This document shows positions 21,188-29,679 of a stretch of 64,000 bases of DNA, piece by piece. The notes beneath the pieces are model-generated. The model searched no databases, was not told the DNA's origin, and saw only the letters and a list, made by a program, of their open reading frames with translations. Numbering within the stretch: position 1 is the stretch's first letter; every line of letters starts with the position of its first letter. The stretch comes from Pasteurella skyensis (lineage in GTDB: Bacteria; Pseudomonadota; Gammaproteobacteria; Enterobacterales; Pasteurellaceae). The translations under genes and the position numbers were made by a program. The stretch lies in contig NZ_CP016180.1 in assembly GCF_013377295.1 (NCBI RefSeq), positions 1,550,001 through 1,614,000 on the forward strand, given 5' to 3'.

Positions 21188-22372
21188 TTACTCATCAATC
21201 TTAGGAATTGCATATTTAACATCGGCTAAACGGTTTTCATAATCAATTCTTAGTAAAATAGCAACAGCAATAGACATTATCATTAAACTGGATCCGCCAT
21301 AACTCACCAAAGGAAAGGTTAATCCTTTTGTTGGAAGCAAACCTGATGCCACTCCTAAATTGACAAAACTTTGTAAAAAAATCCATATTGCAATACCAAA
21401 ACTAAAAAAGCCTTTAAAACGTTCTTCTAACAGCAACGCTTGACGACTAATTTTTAAGGCTCTCAAAGAGAGTAATACAAACAGTAGAGTAATACCTAAA
21501 ATACCAATAAAGCCAAGTTCTTCACCCACTACAGCCATCACAAAATCGGTATGAGCTTCAGGTAAATAACCTAATTTTTGAACCGAATTACCTAATCCCT
21601 TTCCAAATAACTCACCTTGCCCAAATGCCATTTGAGAATTTGTTAATTGAAAACCATCCCCGTACGCATCTGCCCAAGGGTCTAAAAATGTTTTTACTCG
21701 CTTTAATCGATACTCAGAAGTCAAAATAAAAAAGAAGAAAAGACCACCACCTGTAATACCTAAAAATAAAAATTGGAGTATTCTTGCTCCCATAATAAAT
21801 AACATCGCAAAAGTGAGAACAAAGATAACAACAGTACTTCCTAAGTCTGGTTGCAAAATAAGCAATACACTAAAAAGACTCAAAATGACCATTGGGCGAA
21901 CAAAACTCATCATTCTATTTCGCATTTCATCAAATTTTCTCACATAAAAACTCGCAAAGTAGCAAATAATCGCCAATTTAGCTAATTCCGCAGGTTGGAA
22001 ATTAACAGGTCCCAGTGAGATCCAACGTGTTGCACCATTAATATTACGCCCCACAAACAAAACGGTAAACAATAATACAAAAGCAATAAAAAATAACAGA
22101 ATATTGTATTTTTCCCATTGCCTTACAGGAATCTGAATAAAAAAGACAAAAATGCATAATGATGTAATCACATAAGCACCGTCTCTAATTGCAAAATAGA
22201 AAGGGTTATTAAATAACCTTGTACTCACAGGGATCGATGCCGACGTCACCATCACAAAACCAAACACCAACAAAGCTAAAAACAACCAAACTAATGTACG
22301 ATCATAAAGAGATGTTTTAGGTGTTAATCGAAACCATTTGTCAGGCATTAACCATTCAAACATAACGCCCAT
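21188..22372 (-). CDS. ftsW: Septal peptidoglycan polymerase FtsW
   Basis: A 394-residue SEDS-family glycosyltransferase with about ten membrane segments that polymerises lipid II at the septum with its partner FtsI (also in this window). Family motifs include PVNFQPAELAKLAIICY near residue 128, LILQPDLGSTVVI near residue 170, and the C-terminal GLTFPLVSYGGSSLM near residue 358. It overlaps murD by 17 bp. A start at MFEWL, three codons later, is possible. Confidence 0.95.
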   Translation of the reverse strand: MGVMFEWLMPDKWFRLTPKTSLYDRTLVWLFLALLVFGFVMVTSASIPVSTRLFNNPFYFAIRDGAYVITSLCIFVFFIQIPVRQWEKYNILLFFIAFVLLFTVLFVGRNINGATRWISLGPVNFQPAELAKLAIICYFASFYVRKFDEMRNRMMSFVRPMVILSLFSVLLILQPDLGSTVVIFVLTFAMLFIMGARILQFLFLGITGGGLFFFFILTSEYRLKRVKTFLDPWADAYGDGFQLTNSQMAFGQGELFGKGLGNSVQKLGYLPEAHTDFVMAVVGEELGFIGILGITLLFVLLSLRALKISRQALLLEERFKGFFSFGIAIWIFLQSFVNLGVASGLLPTKGLTFPLVSYGGSSLMIMSIAVAILLRIDYENRLADVKYAIPKIDE

Positions 22373-23663
22373 CTCCTAATGCTAATTCCATAAATTTTTG
22401 TCCTCGTACTTCAAAGTTAGGAAATTGATCTAAACTTGCACAAGCAGGTGACAGCAATACCATATCCCCTTGTCTTAAACGTGGACGAATCTGCGCCACC
22501 GCCTCTATCATTGACTCTACTATCACACTTTGCTCTGTTAACTGAGCCAGTTTAGCGCCGTCTTTTCCAAAACAATAACACTGAATATACGGTTGATTAA
22601 TTAACGGAGTTAATTCTGAAAAATCAGCCCCTTTACCATCACCACCTAATAATAAATATAATGTCCCTTCAACGTTCAAACCTGTTAAGGCAGCAACAGT
22701 ACTGCCAACATTGGTCGCTTTCGAATCGTTAATCCAAATAATACCATCATTAGTCGGCACTAGCTGAAAGCGATGATCTAAACCACCGTAAGTGTATAAT
22801 GCGTTAATTATTCCGTGAGAGGGAATGTTAGCTGCCTCTGCCAAAGCGACCGCTGCCAGAGCATTTAACATATTATGACGCCCTGTTATTTTTAATTTTT
22901 CAATCTCTATCATTGGTCTTTGATAAGAATATAACTGTCCGTTTTTAACAGAATACCTTGCACCATTTTCTGCAAAATCTATCTCAGAACTAACCGCTTC
23001 ATCAGGATAAGTTTGTTTATCTTCGCTATTAACAATCACATTTTCAGCATTATGGTAAATTCGCAATTTTGCCTGACGATACCCTTCTAATGATTCATAA
23101 CGATCCATATGATCTTCACAAATATTCAACACTGTCGCTGCTTTTGCTTTAAGGGAAAACGTGGTTTCTAATTGAAAACTAGATAGCTCTAACACATATA
23201 ATTCATACTCTTTTTTTAATAACGTTAACGCAGGCACACCAATATTTCCACCCATACCCACTTTTAACCCTGCTTGTCTTGCCATATCTGCGGTTAATGC
23301 AGTCACAGTACTTTTACCGTTAGAACCAGTAATCGCAATAATTGGTGCAGTCGCTTCACGGCAAAATAATTCAATATCTCCAACGACTTCAATACCTGCT
23401 TTTAAAACCTGTTGAATTTCAGGTGTTGCTAATGCAAGACCAGGGCTAATCACCACTAAATCAGAGTTTAATAACCAATCCAAATTTAAGCTACCCGTGT
23501 GTAATGCAATCTCTTTTGGCAATTTATCCACACCAGTCGGATGAGGTCGAGTATCAATCACTCGTAACTCAACTTTTTTATCTAAAAAATAATCGACACA
23601 AGAAAGACCTGTTTGACCTAAGCCAACAATAGTCACTTTTTTTCCTTGGTATTGATTGCGCAT
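22356..23663 (-). CDS. murD: UDP-MurNAc-L-Ala--D-Glu ligase MurD
   Basis: This 435-residue ligase adds D-glutamate to the stem peptide. The N-terminal VTIVGLGQTGLSCVDYF binds UDP, the P-loop IIAITGSNGKSTVTAL is near residue 108, and INDSKATNVGSTVAAL near residue 310 and LLGGDGKGADF follow. It opens the distal dcw segment. Normally mraY lies immediately upstream; here the upstream neighbour is divergent holB, and mraY is 23 kb away. Confidence 0.97.
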   Translation of the reverse strand: MRNQYQGKKVTIVGLGQTGLSCVDYFLDKKVELRVIDTRPHPTGVDKLPKEIALHTGSLNLDWLLNSDLVVISPGLALATPEIQQVLKAGIEVVGDIELFCREATAPIIAITGSNGKSTVTALTADMARQAGLKVGMGGNIGVPALTLLKKEYELYVLELSSFQLETTFSLKAKAATVLNICEDHMDRYESLEGYRQAKLRIYHNAENVIVNSEDKQTYPDEAVSSEIDFAENGARYSVKNGQLYSYQRPMIEIEKLKITGRHNMLNALAAVALAEAANIPSHGIINALYTYGGLDHRFQLVPTNDGIIWINDSKATNVGSTVAALTGLNVEGTLYLLLGGDGKGADFSELTPLINQPYIQCYCFGKDGAKLAQLTEQSVIVESMIEAVAQIRPRLRQGDMVLLSPACASLDQFPNFEVRGQKFMELALGDGRYV

Positions 23664-23805
23664 AAATCTGAAATCCTAAAATAACGAAAAAATTCTGTTA
23701 ATTATCGCATAAATAACCCTATAAGCGGTAAGATTTATAGAAAAATTTGCAAAAAAACGCTAAAATAATGAAATACACACACCATTTTTTTAGCATACAA
23801 TCTTT

Positions 23806-24792
23806 ATGAAACTTTATCCTTGGCAATATAACTTATACCAACAGCTTACCGATGCATTTTTACAAAACCATCGCCATCACGCTTTACTGTTTAAAACAGA
23901 ACTCGGTTTAGGTACTGATAAATTAATTCGCCATTTTGCTCATTGGTTGTTATGCCATCAGCCTCATAATGATCAACCTTGTTACCAATGCAAAAGCTGT
24001 TTATTAGTAGAAAGTGAAAATCACCCAGATTTTCATCTATTGCAATCTATAGACAATAAAGAAATAGGTATCGATCAAATTCGTGGCTTGAATAGCCAGT
24101 TACAACAATTTGCACAACAAGATGGCAATATTGTGGTGTATATTTCAGATATAGATAAACTTAATGAATCCAGCGCCAATGCACTGCTTAAATCCTTAGA
24201 AGAACCAAATAACGATATCTATTTTCTTCTAAAATCACCATTACAATCTACTATTATTGCTACAATTCAAAGCCGTTGCCAACAATGGATTATTCACTCG
24301 CCACAACAACAAACTAGCGTAGAATGGCTTCAGCAGCAATATCCCAAAATAACCTCAGAAGAAATAGAAACAGCACTTAAACTCTGTCATTATCGCCCAC
24401 TTTTTTGCAAAAAGTTCATTGAATCTGACCGCTTATCACAGCGGAAAAGTTTTTTACAAACCTTTTGGCGATTTTATAAAAGTAACAATATTCTATTACT
24501 GCTACGTGCTTTTGATAAAGAAAAAGAAGATATATTAGAACAACTTGACTGGCTAGCTTCATTTTTTAGTGATGCTCTAAAAGCTCAAATGAATATTAAT
24601 ACTCATTGGATAAATCCAGATTTACAAAAAGGTATTGTGATATTTAGTCAACAACTCACCGCTCAAAAATTATTGAAAGGACATAACATTATCCAACAAA
24701 CTCAACAAGATCTCATTCATATTAACACAGTCAATCAAGAGCTAATGCTCATCGATTGCTTAACAAAACTTGTGTTGGATGTTTTTGAATAA
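23806..24792 (+). CDS. holB: DNA polymerase III delta-prime subunit HolB
   Basis: A 328-residue clamp-loader subunit. It shows the family opening MKLYPWQYNLYQQL, a zinc-binding cysteine set (CHQP, CYQC, then C three residues on, residues about 50-66), IGIDQIRGLN, KLNESSANALLKSLEEP near residue 125, and the SRC arginine-finger motif in IQSRCQQW near residue 165. The nucleotide loop is degenerate, as is normal for delta-prime. No clear ribosome site precedes the ATG. An uptake-signal-like run at 24402-24437 is translated within the gene (LFCKKFIESDRL). Confidence 0.93.
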   Translation: MKLYPWQYNLYQQLTDAFLQNHRHHALLFKTELGLGTDKLIRHFAHWLLCHQPHNDQPCYQCKSCLLVESENHPDFHLLQSIDNKEIGIDQIRGLNSQLQQFAQQDGNIVVYISDIDKLNESSANALLKSLEEPNNDIYFLLKSPLQSTIIATIQSRCQQWIIHSPQQQTSVEWLQQQYPKITSEEIETALKLCHYRPLFCKKFIESDRLSQRKSFLQTFWRFYKSNNILLLLRAFDKEKEDILEQLDWLASFFSDALKAQMNINTHWINPDLQKGIVIFSQQLTAQKLLKGHNIIQQTQQDLIHINTVNQELMLIDCLTKLVLDVFE

Positions 24793-24795
24793 GTG

Positions 24796-24894
24796 TTATT
24801 TACGATCTGGTGTATCTTTTAAAGAATGCTCTATTGCCCAAAGGATACCCAAAGCTATTACCAGCACAATACTTAAACCCACTGTTAACCACAT
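24796..24894 (-). CDS. Very small single-span membrane protein (32 aa)
   Basis: This ORF reads MWLTVGLSIVLVIALGILW followed by a short polar tail AIEHSLKDTPDRK. One membrane helix spans about residues 2-20. AGGAG lies about 8 bases upstream, inside the end of the 78-aa gene before it, so the two are likely translationally coupled. The tail converges on the holB stop. The size and MW start recall oxidase accessory peptides such as CydX, but no oxidase genes are near and I do not recognise the family. Confidence 0.6.
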   Translation of the reverse strand: MWLTVGLSIVLVIALGILWAIEHSLKDTPDRK

Positions 24895-24896
24895 TA

Positions 24897-25133
24897 TCAA
24901 CTCCTTTCTTGATATTTTGATTTATTATTTCTTAAAATTTTTGCTTCTAATAAAAAAATGTAGCCTACCAGAGCTAACATAGTCATATTAGCACCTTTAA
25001 AAATAAAAGTATATTCTCCATATAACACCGCAGGCATAGCAATAAATGCTATTTTAGCCAAGTCTTCAAGAATTTTAGCCCAAGCTTCAATAGTATCTTC
25101 TGAAATGGGACGAGAAAATAAATTAATTTTCAT
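24897..25133 (-). CDS. Small two-span membrane protein (78 aa), unknown
   Basis: I place the start at ATG 25133 because GGAG sits 6 bases ahead. The protein has a polar start (MKINLFSRPISEDTIEAWAK), then two hydrophobic stretches (IAFIAMPAVLYGEYTFIF and MTMLALVGYIFLLEAKIL) and a basic tail. Coding character is supported by the ribosome site and by the coupled 32-aa gene three bases downstream. I do not recognise the family; the pair may form a small membrane complex. Confidence 0.65.
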   Translation of the reverse strand: MKINLFSRPISEDTIEAWAKILEDLAKIAFIAMPAVLYGEYTFIFKGANMTMLALVGYIFLLEAKILRNNKSKYQERS

Positions 25134-25287
25134 AATATCTCCTATAATAACAATGCAAATTATCAAATAATTGATTTAAAATAAAAATGAGCTAACGTTA
25201 TTTTTACGATCTCAAACGCAAAAATAGCTATTATCTCTTTACAAAAATTACGTTATAATTCTCTTTATTTTTACATTCAGATTAAAA

Positions 25288-25860
25288 ATGCATCAAGATA
25301 ACCACAAGGTTGAAGATCTTATCCAAATTTTCAACGATACTTTTTTTAACACATACAACGTTAAACTCGACTTTGACTTTGGTACTGATTATCCTATTTA
25401 TCTTCCTCAATTTTTAGATGAAGGAGGAATACCCTGTAAGCGAAATTACAATGTTATTTTATTTTCTAATGGTTACTACAGCAGTGCCTTACACGAAATT
25501 TCACACTGGCTAGTAGCAGGGAAAGAGCGTCATAAATTAGAAGATTTTGGTTATTGGTATGAACCTGATGGACGCAATGAGCAACAACAACGTGAATTTG
25601 AAAAATTTGAAGTGAAGCCACAAGCCCTCGAATGGATACTCGCTACTGCCGCTAATTTCCGCTATTTTGCAAGTACTGATAATCTGACTGGTAATACTGG
25701 AGATACCACTCCTTTCAAACAAGCGGTATATAATCAAGTTAAACTATATGCAAAACAAGGTCTACCACAAAGAGCCGAACAACTGCGCCATGCACTCAGC
25801 CAATTCTACTCTACTCCTGATTATATTGATCTCACACGTTTTGATATATCAAAAATTTAA
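25288..25860 (+). CDS. epmC: Elongation factor P hydroxylase EpmC
   Basis: A 190-residue protein of the YfcM/EpmC family, which hydroxylates the beta-lysyl-lysine on EF-P. Diagnostic features are SSALHEISHWLVAGKERH near residues 71-88 with the metal-binding HExxH-like motif, DFGYWYEPDGRNEQQQREFE, and EVKPQALEW. Length matches the family. EF-P itself and its EpmA/EpmB modifiers are not in this window. Confidence 0.9.
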   Translation: MHQDNHKVEDLIQIFNDTFFNTYNVKLDFDFGTDYPIYLPQFLDEGGIPCKRNYNVILFSNGYYSSALHEISHWLVAGKERHKLEDFGYWYEPDGRNEQQQREFEKFEVKPQALEWILATAANFRYFASTDNLTGNTGDTTPFKQAVYNQVKLYAKQGLPQRAEQLRHALSQFYSTPDYIDLTRFDISKI

Positions 25861-25923
25861 ATAAATAAGGTTATTTTTTATTCTAACAAATCATAAAGGA
25901 TAGCTTTTCATTCTTTTTTTATC

Positions 25924-25929
25924 TATAAT
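25924..25929 (+). promoter_or_regulatory. -10 box of the tRNA gene
   Basis: A consensus TATAAT is followed by the GC-rich discriminator GCCCCTCGC, a pattern typical of stringently controlled stable-RNA promoters. No clear -35 hexamer is visible. Confidence 0.55.
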
Positions 25930-25952
25930 GCCCCTCGCTTTAGTCCTAACCT

Positions 25953-26029
25953 CCCCCCGTAGCTCAGTTGGTTAGAGCAGTCGACTCATAATCGATTGGT
26001 CACTGGTTCAAGTCCGGTCGGGGGGACCA
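25953..26029 (+). tRNA. tRNA with CAU anticodon, probably tRNA-Ile2 (lysidine type)
   Basis: The sequence folds into a complete cloverleaf: acceptor CCCCCCG with CGGGGGG, D arm with AGCTCAGTTGGTTAGAGC, anticodon stem GTCGA/TCGAT around loop CTCATAA, T arm ACTGG/CCGGT with loop TTCAAGT, discriminator A and encoded CCA. The anticodon arm and variable loop (GACTCATAATCG, TTGGTC) resemble E. coli tRNA-Ile2, whose CAU is modified to lysidine by TilS to read AUA. They differ from elongator tRNA-Met; initiator features are absent. The first pair is C-G rather than the usual G-C. Confidence 0.9.
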
Positions 26030-26109
26030 TTTCTAAATGTTCTCTTCATTCTCTCTTTTGTGAATACTTAAAAACTACTTTTTATTACATCTATATACCG
26101 ACTAAATAA

Positions 26110-27081
26110 CTATATTATTCTCTCCACAAACTCGCTCTCAATACCTACTAATGGAAGGCTAACATCTGAAAAAGATCTTATTAACTGGTGCTCCATTAAA
26201 TTGAGGGTATCTAACCCTGCAAGGGTGTGAGGGGTATATTTTTGCGAAAATTGAGCAAGCTGAGAAAGAGCAAGACTGGATTCAATACTGGAACTAATCA
26301 CGGCCTGTAACCCCTGTTGATGCGCTTGGTCGATGATATTTTGACACTTTTCCAATGAACCTATAAGCGTTGGTTTAATAATAATAGCGGTCACATTTTG
26401 TTGTTTTTTTACAAAAAAATGTGACTCTCGACTGGTTTCATCCCACGCAATAGGAAGCTGAAACTCATTAGCAAAGTGTTGTGAAAACTTTGGCGTCTGG
26501 CAAGGTTCTTCGATAAATTCTAATCTTGAGCGGTAACATTTTGCAAATTTTTTACCAAATGTGACCGCTTGTTGCCAATCCCATTTACGATTCCCATCTA
26601 AACGCAATGTTAGATCAGGCACTTGAGCAAAAAGCTGATTGATCATTTCTGCTTCTTTCTCTGGTGCTTGCAAAGCAACTTTTAGTTTACCTATTTTATT
26701 TTCCATTTGGTTTAATTGAGTGATAAATTGCCCCATATCACCTTTAAAAAGAGGCACAGACTGAAAAGAAGAAGGTTCTATTTTCAATTCATTATTTAAC
26801 TCTGCCAATGCACAACTTAACCCAAATGCCACACTTGGATATAGTTGATTTAATTGCAAATTTTCACCATTATGTAACCGCTTAAAAACAGCTTTTATTT
26901 GTTGCTCTGCCTGTACTAATGTTTCAGTACTAAAAAAGGGCAAGGGAGAAATTTCACCCAAACCTATTTTTTCACCTTTAATAAGTTTAATAATTAAACC
27001 CTGTCGAGTTTTAAACGCATTCCCTCGTAAAATCAATCCAGTTTGGATAGGTAAAGTATAACGATAAAGTTCTAATTGCAT
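26110..27081 (-). CDS. menC: o-Succinylbenzoate synthase MenC
   Basis: This 323-residue enolase-superfamily enzyme dehydrates SHCHC to o-succinylbenzoate in menaquinone synthesis. Catalytic features are visible: the KLK lysine pair (KIGKLKVAL, near residue 133), metal ligands in LRLDGNRKWDW, FIEEPC and IAWDE, and the second lysine in IIIKPTLIGS. Two uptake-signal inserts (26386-26399 and 26528-26572) are translated as QNVTAI and QAVTFGKKFAK. No other men genes lie in the window. Confidence 0.93.
   Translation of the reverse strand: MQLELYRYTLPIQTGLILRGNAFKTRQGLIIKLIKGEKIGLGEISPLPFFSTETLVQAEQQIKAVFKRLHNGENLQLNQLYPSVAFGLSCALAELNNELKIEPSSFQSVPLFKGDMGQFITQLNQMENKIGKLKVALQAPEKEAEMINQLFAQVPDLTLRLDGNRKWDWQQAVTFGKKFAKCYRSRLEFIEEPCQTPKFSQHFANEFQLPIAWDETSRESHFFVKKQQNVTAIIIKPTLIGSLEKCQNIIDQAHQQGLQAVISSSIESSLALSQLAQFSQKYTPHTLAGLDTLNLMEHQLIRSFSDVSLPLVGIESEFVERII
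26528..26572. repeat. Inverted pair of uptake-signal cores inside menC
   Basis: GAGCGGTAACATTTTGCAAA faces ACCGCTTGT (26564-26572) across a T/A-rich centre. On the coding strand this gives QAVTFGKKFAK. Confidence 0.7.
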
Positions 27082-27201
27082 TGTCAGCTATCTATAAAAA
27101 AACACCTTAAAAGTATAACTGACTTTTAGGGTTTTAAAAGTAATAAATTCACCTATTACTTGAAGCTAAGGCATAAGGTAAAACAACATCATAAAAATTA
27201 T

Positions 27202-27245
27202 TAAGAATTATTCTCATTGACATATATACTGTTAATAATTATCAT
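27202..27245 (+). promoter_or_regulatory. fbpA promoter with Fur-like boxes
   Basis: TAAGAATTATTCTCA (27202-27216) matches the Fur 7-1-7 pattern on its complement (TGAGAATAATTCTTA). It abuts a perfect -35 TTGACA (27217-27222), followed after 17 bp by -10 TATCAT (27240-27245). A second Fur-like stretch, TTAATAATTATCATC, covers the -10 region. Iron repression of fbpA is the expected outcome. Confidence 0.75.
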
Positions 27246-27308
27246 CCTCTCTATTCCTATTAACCAAATAGGTCTTTTTTCTTTTCTAATCAAAAATCTA
27301 AGGAAACT

Positions 27309-28331
27309 ATGATGAAAAAAATGTTATCAACTTGTGCTTTAGCACTTCCACTCGTTTTATCTACCTCTGCCCTTGCCAAAAATGAAGTGAACGTCTACTC
27401 CTATCGTCAGCCTCATCTCATTAACCCAATGTTAGAGCAGTTTGAAAAAGATACAGGTATTAAAGTCAATGTGCTTTTTTCTGGTAAAGGTTTGATTAAA
27501 CGTATCCAAGCGGAAGGTGAACTTAGCCCAGCAGATCTATTGTTAACCGTTGATATTTCTCGTGTAATGGAATTAGTAAATGAAGGATTTGCTCAAAAAG
27601 TAAAATCTACGGTTTTAGAAAAAAATATCCCATATCAATTCCGTGATTCAGATGGTGACTGGTTTGCATTAACCACTCGTGCAAGAGCAATTTACACCTC
27701 AAAAGATCGTGTAGGTAAATTACCCGCTGGCTTTGATTATATCGATTTAGCAAAACCTGAATACAAAGGCAAAATTTGTATTCGCTCTGGTAAAAATGCA
27801 TACAACGTATCCCTCTTCGCATCTTTAATTGAGCATTATGGCGTTGATAAAACACGTGATTTCTTAAAAGGCTTAAAAGCTAATTTAGCACGTAAACCAC
27901 AAGGTAATGACCGAGCTCAAATTAAAGGTATTGCAGCAGGTGTCTGCGATTATGCCATCGCAAACAGCTACTATTTCGGTAAAATGCTCACAGATGAAAA
28001 ACAGAAAGCACAAGCTGAAAAAGCCATTATCAACTTCCCTACTGGAAAATATGCAACTCACTTAAATATTAGTGGTATGGCATTAAGTAAATATGCACCA
28101 AATAAAGCGAATGCAATTAAATTGATGGAATATTTATCTGAAAATACTGCACAAAAATTGTATGCTGAATTAAACCACGAGTTCCCTGTTAAAGAAGGTG
28201 TTGAACGTTCTAAATTAGTGGCAAGTTGGGGTGAATTTACAGCAGATAAACTGCAATTAGAAAAAATTGCAGAGCATTATAAACAAGCACTTCAATTAGT
28301 TGATGAAGTACAATTTGATATTGAAAAGTAA
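27309..28331 (+). CDS. fbpA: Ferric iron-binding periplasmic protein FbpA
   Basis: A 340-residue transferrin-like solute-binding protein (FbpA/HitA/AfuA family) with a signal peptide in about residues 1-23 ending STSALA. The mature start reads VNVYSYRQPHLINPM. The adjacent tyrosines in ANSYYFGKML near residue 220 match iron-ligating tyrosines of the family. AAGGAAAC precedes the start. Its partner genes fbpB and fbpC are not adjacent but begin 4.1 kb downstream, with accessory genes between. A Fur-like promoter controls it. Confidence 0.92.
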   Translation: MMKKMLSTCALALPLVLSTSALAKNEVNVYSYRQPHLINPMLEQFEKDTGIKVNVLFSGKGLIKRIQAEGELSPADLLLTVDISRVMELVNEGFAQKVKSTVLEKNIPYQFRDSDGDWFALTTRARAIYTSKDRVGKLPAGFDYIDLAKPEYKGKICIRSGKNAYNVSLFASLIEHYGVDKTRDFLKGLKANLARKPQGNDRAQIKGIAAGVCDYAIANSYYFGKMLTDEKQKAQAEKAIINFPTGKYATHLNISGMALSKYAPNKANAIKLMEYLSENTAQKLYAELNHEFPVKEGVERSKLVASWGEFTADKLQLEKIAEHYKQALQLVDEVQFDIEK

Positions 28332-28356
28332 TTTTTGAAATCATCTTTCGTAGAGC

Positions 28357-28384
28357 GTAGAGACGTAGCATGCTACGTCTCTAC
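28357..28384. repeat. Perfect 28-bp palindrome after fbpA
   Basis: GTAGAGACGTAGCA is followed directly by its exact complement TGCTACGTCTCTAC. There is no T-tract beyond it, so it looks more like a dispersed palindromic repeat than a plain terminator. It may still stop or stabilise fbpA mRNA. Confidence 0.75.
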
Positions 28385-28456
28385 AAATATCATTATAAGT
28401 CAAACACTTACATAATAATATTGATAGGCTATAACCATTTTTTTGTCCGTTATGCC

Positions 28457-28846
28457 TTATTTTTTAACTTGTAATGCTTCGACTAAAGTTTGTAAGGTCT
28501 TAATTTCACGCTCTTTTTCGCTCAGTAATTCGTCTTTATGGATAAGGGTGAGTTTTAGTTTCTCAATTTCTGCGGTAAGTTCTTGTGATGAACCATAATA
28601 ATTGCTGCTGTGAGTACTATTTTCACTGACTAAACAAATAACACTTTTATCGCTCACTGATAATAATTCGACTAAATCCATATCAAACACTTTGGCAATT
28701 TTTTCTAATTTATCTAAATGTAATCCTGTTTCACCACGCTCAATTTTGGCATAGCCATTGGTAGACATTGCTAATTTATCTGCCATATCCTCCTGTGACC
28801 AATTATGTGTTTCACGCACCATTCGGATTTTTTCATTTACTTTCAT
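28457..28846 (-). CDS. XRE-family regulator, second of a tandem pair
   Basis: This 129-residue protein has an N-terminal helix-turn-helix (residues about 4-60: WSQEDMADKLAMSTNGYAKIERG) and a C-terminal coiled-coil-like region (EIEKLKLTLIHKDELLSEKEREIKTLQTLVEAL). The start is ATG 28846 behind AAGGGCA; an upstream in-frame ATG lacks a ribosome site. It is nearly identical to the gene at 28863-29252 through the DNA-binding half, and a few changes cluster in the C-terminal half. Gene spacing of exactly 406 bp shows a tandem duplication. Target genes are unknown; the small genes upstream are candidates. Confidence 0.85.
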   Translation of the reverse strand: MKVNEKIRMVRETHNWSQEDMADKLAMSTNGYAKIERGETGLHLDKLEKIAKVFDMDLVELLSVSDKSVICLVSENSTHSSNYYGSSQELTAEIEKLKLTLIHKDELLSEKEREIKTLQTLVEALQVKK

Positions 28847-28862
28847 TTTATTGCCCTTTTTA

Positions 28863-29252
28863 TTATTTTTTTGATTGTAATGTTTCAACTAAAGTTTGAA
28901 GTGTTTTGATTTCTCGCCCTTGTTGAGCTAATAATTCTTCTTTATGAATAAGGGTAAGTTTTAGTTTCTCAATTTCTGTACTTAACTCTTGTGATGAGCC
29001 ATAATAATTACTGCTATTAGTACTATTTTCATTAACTAAACAAATAACACTTTTATCGCTCACTGATAATAATTCGACTAAATCCATATCAAACACTTTG
29101 GCAATTTTTTCTAATTTATCTAAATGTAATCCTGTTTCGCCACGCTCAATTTTGGCATAACCATTGGTAGACATTGCCAATTTATCTGCCATATCCTCCT
29201 GTGACCAATTATGTGTTTCACGCACCATTCGAATTTTCTCATTTACTTTCAT
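28863..29252 (-). CDS. XRE-family regulator, first of a tandem pair
   Basis: The upstream copy (129 residues) has the same helix-turn-helix core and coiled-coil tail as its twin, differing mainly after residue 85 (for example SNYYGSSQELSTEIEKLK, then EELLAQQGREIK). The start is ATG 29252 behind AAGGGCA. It is 16 bp upstream of its twin's start codon region, so both are probably co-transcribed. Such pairs may form heterodimers or antagonise each other; this is inference. It is divergent from a small-protein gene at 29464. Confidence 0.85.
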   Translation of the reverse strand: MKVNEKIRMVRETHNWSQEDMADKLAMSTNGYAKIERGETGLHLDKLEKIAKVFDMDLVELLSVSDKSVICLVNENSTNSSNYYGSSQELSTEIEKLKLTLIHKEELLAQQGREIKTLQTLVETLQSKK

Positions 29253-29463
29253 TGTATTGCCCTTTATGTATATCAATCAGCATTTTGCATTGTATTTAAT
29301 TCATCTGTAAAAGTAAACTGATTTAGATTTTGTGTGGGTAATGTTTAGTTTTTGGGAGGGTTAGAGGGAATAGTTGTTTGTGTTTAAAAAATAATAAAAA
29401 GGTATGATCTCAGCTAGGGCTTAATTCAATAGCAATATTATTAATTTTTTATGGAGGTTAGTT

Positions 29464-29616
29464 ATGAGTATGTCTTATGAATGTTGGGCTTATAAAAATG
29501 GTAGCCCTTATAAAATGGTACACGTAGTTGCGTCTAGTAAATCAGAAGCTGAACAACTTACCTGGGCTAAATTTAGAAGTATGGGAATTGAACCAGAATT
29601 TGTTAATTGTAAATAA
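29464..29616 (+). CDS. Small cytoplasmic protein (50 aa), unknown
   Basis: The frame begins MSMSYECWAYKNGSPYKMV and ends GIEPEFVNCK. A strong ribosome site (ATGGAGGTTAG) lies just before the ATG, and the middle looks like a compact alpha/beta peptide (VVASSKSEAEQLTWAKFRSM). There is no signal peptide or membrane helix. I do not recognise it. It is followed 63 bp later by a secreted protein gene on the same strand. Confidence 0.6.
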   Translation: MSMSYECWAYKNGSPYKMVHVVASSKSEAEQLTWAKFRSMGIEPEFVNCK

Positions 29617-29679
29617 TAAATTTATTGGTGGATATATTTTTTAATATCCACCTTATGCTAAAAATTTAGAGAGGTTATT

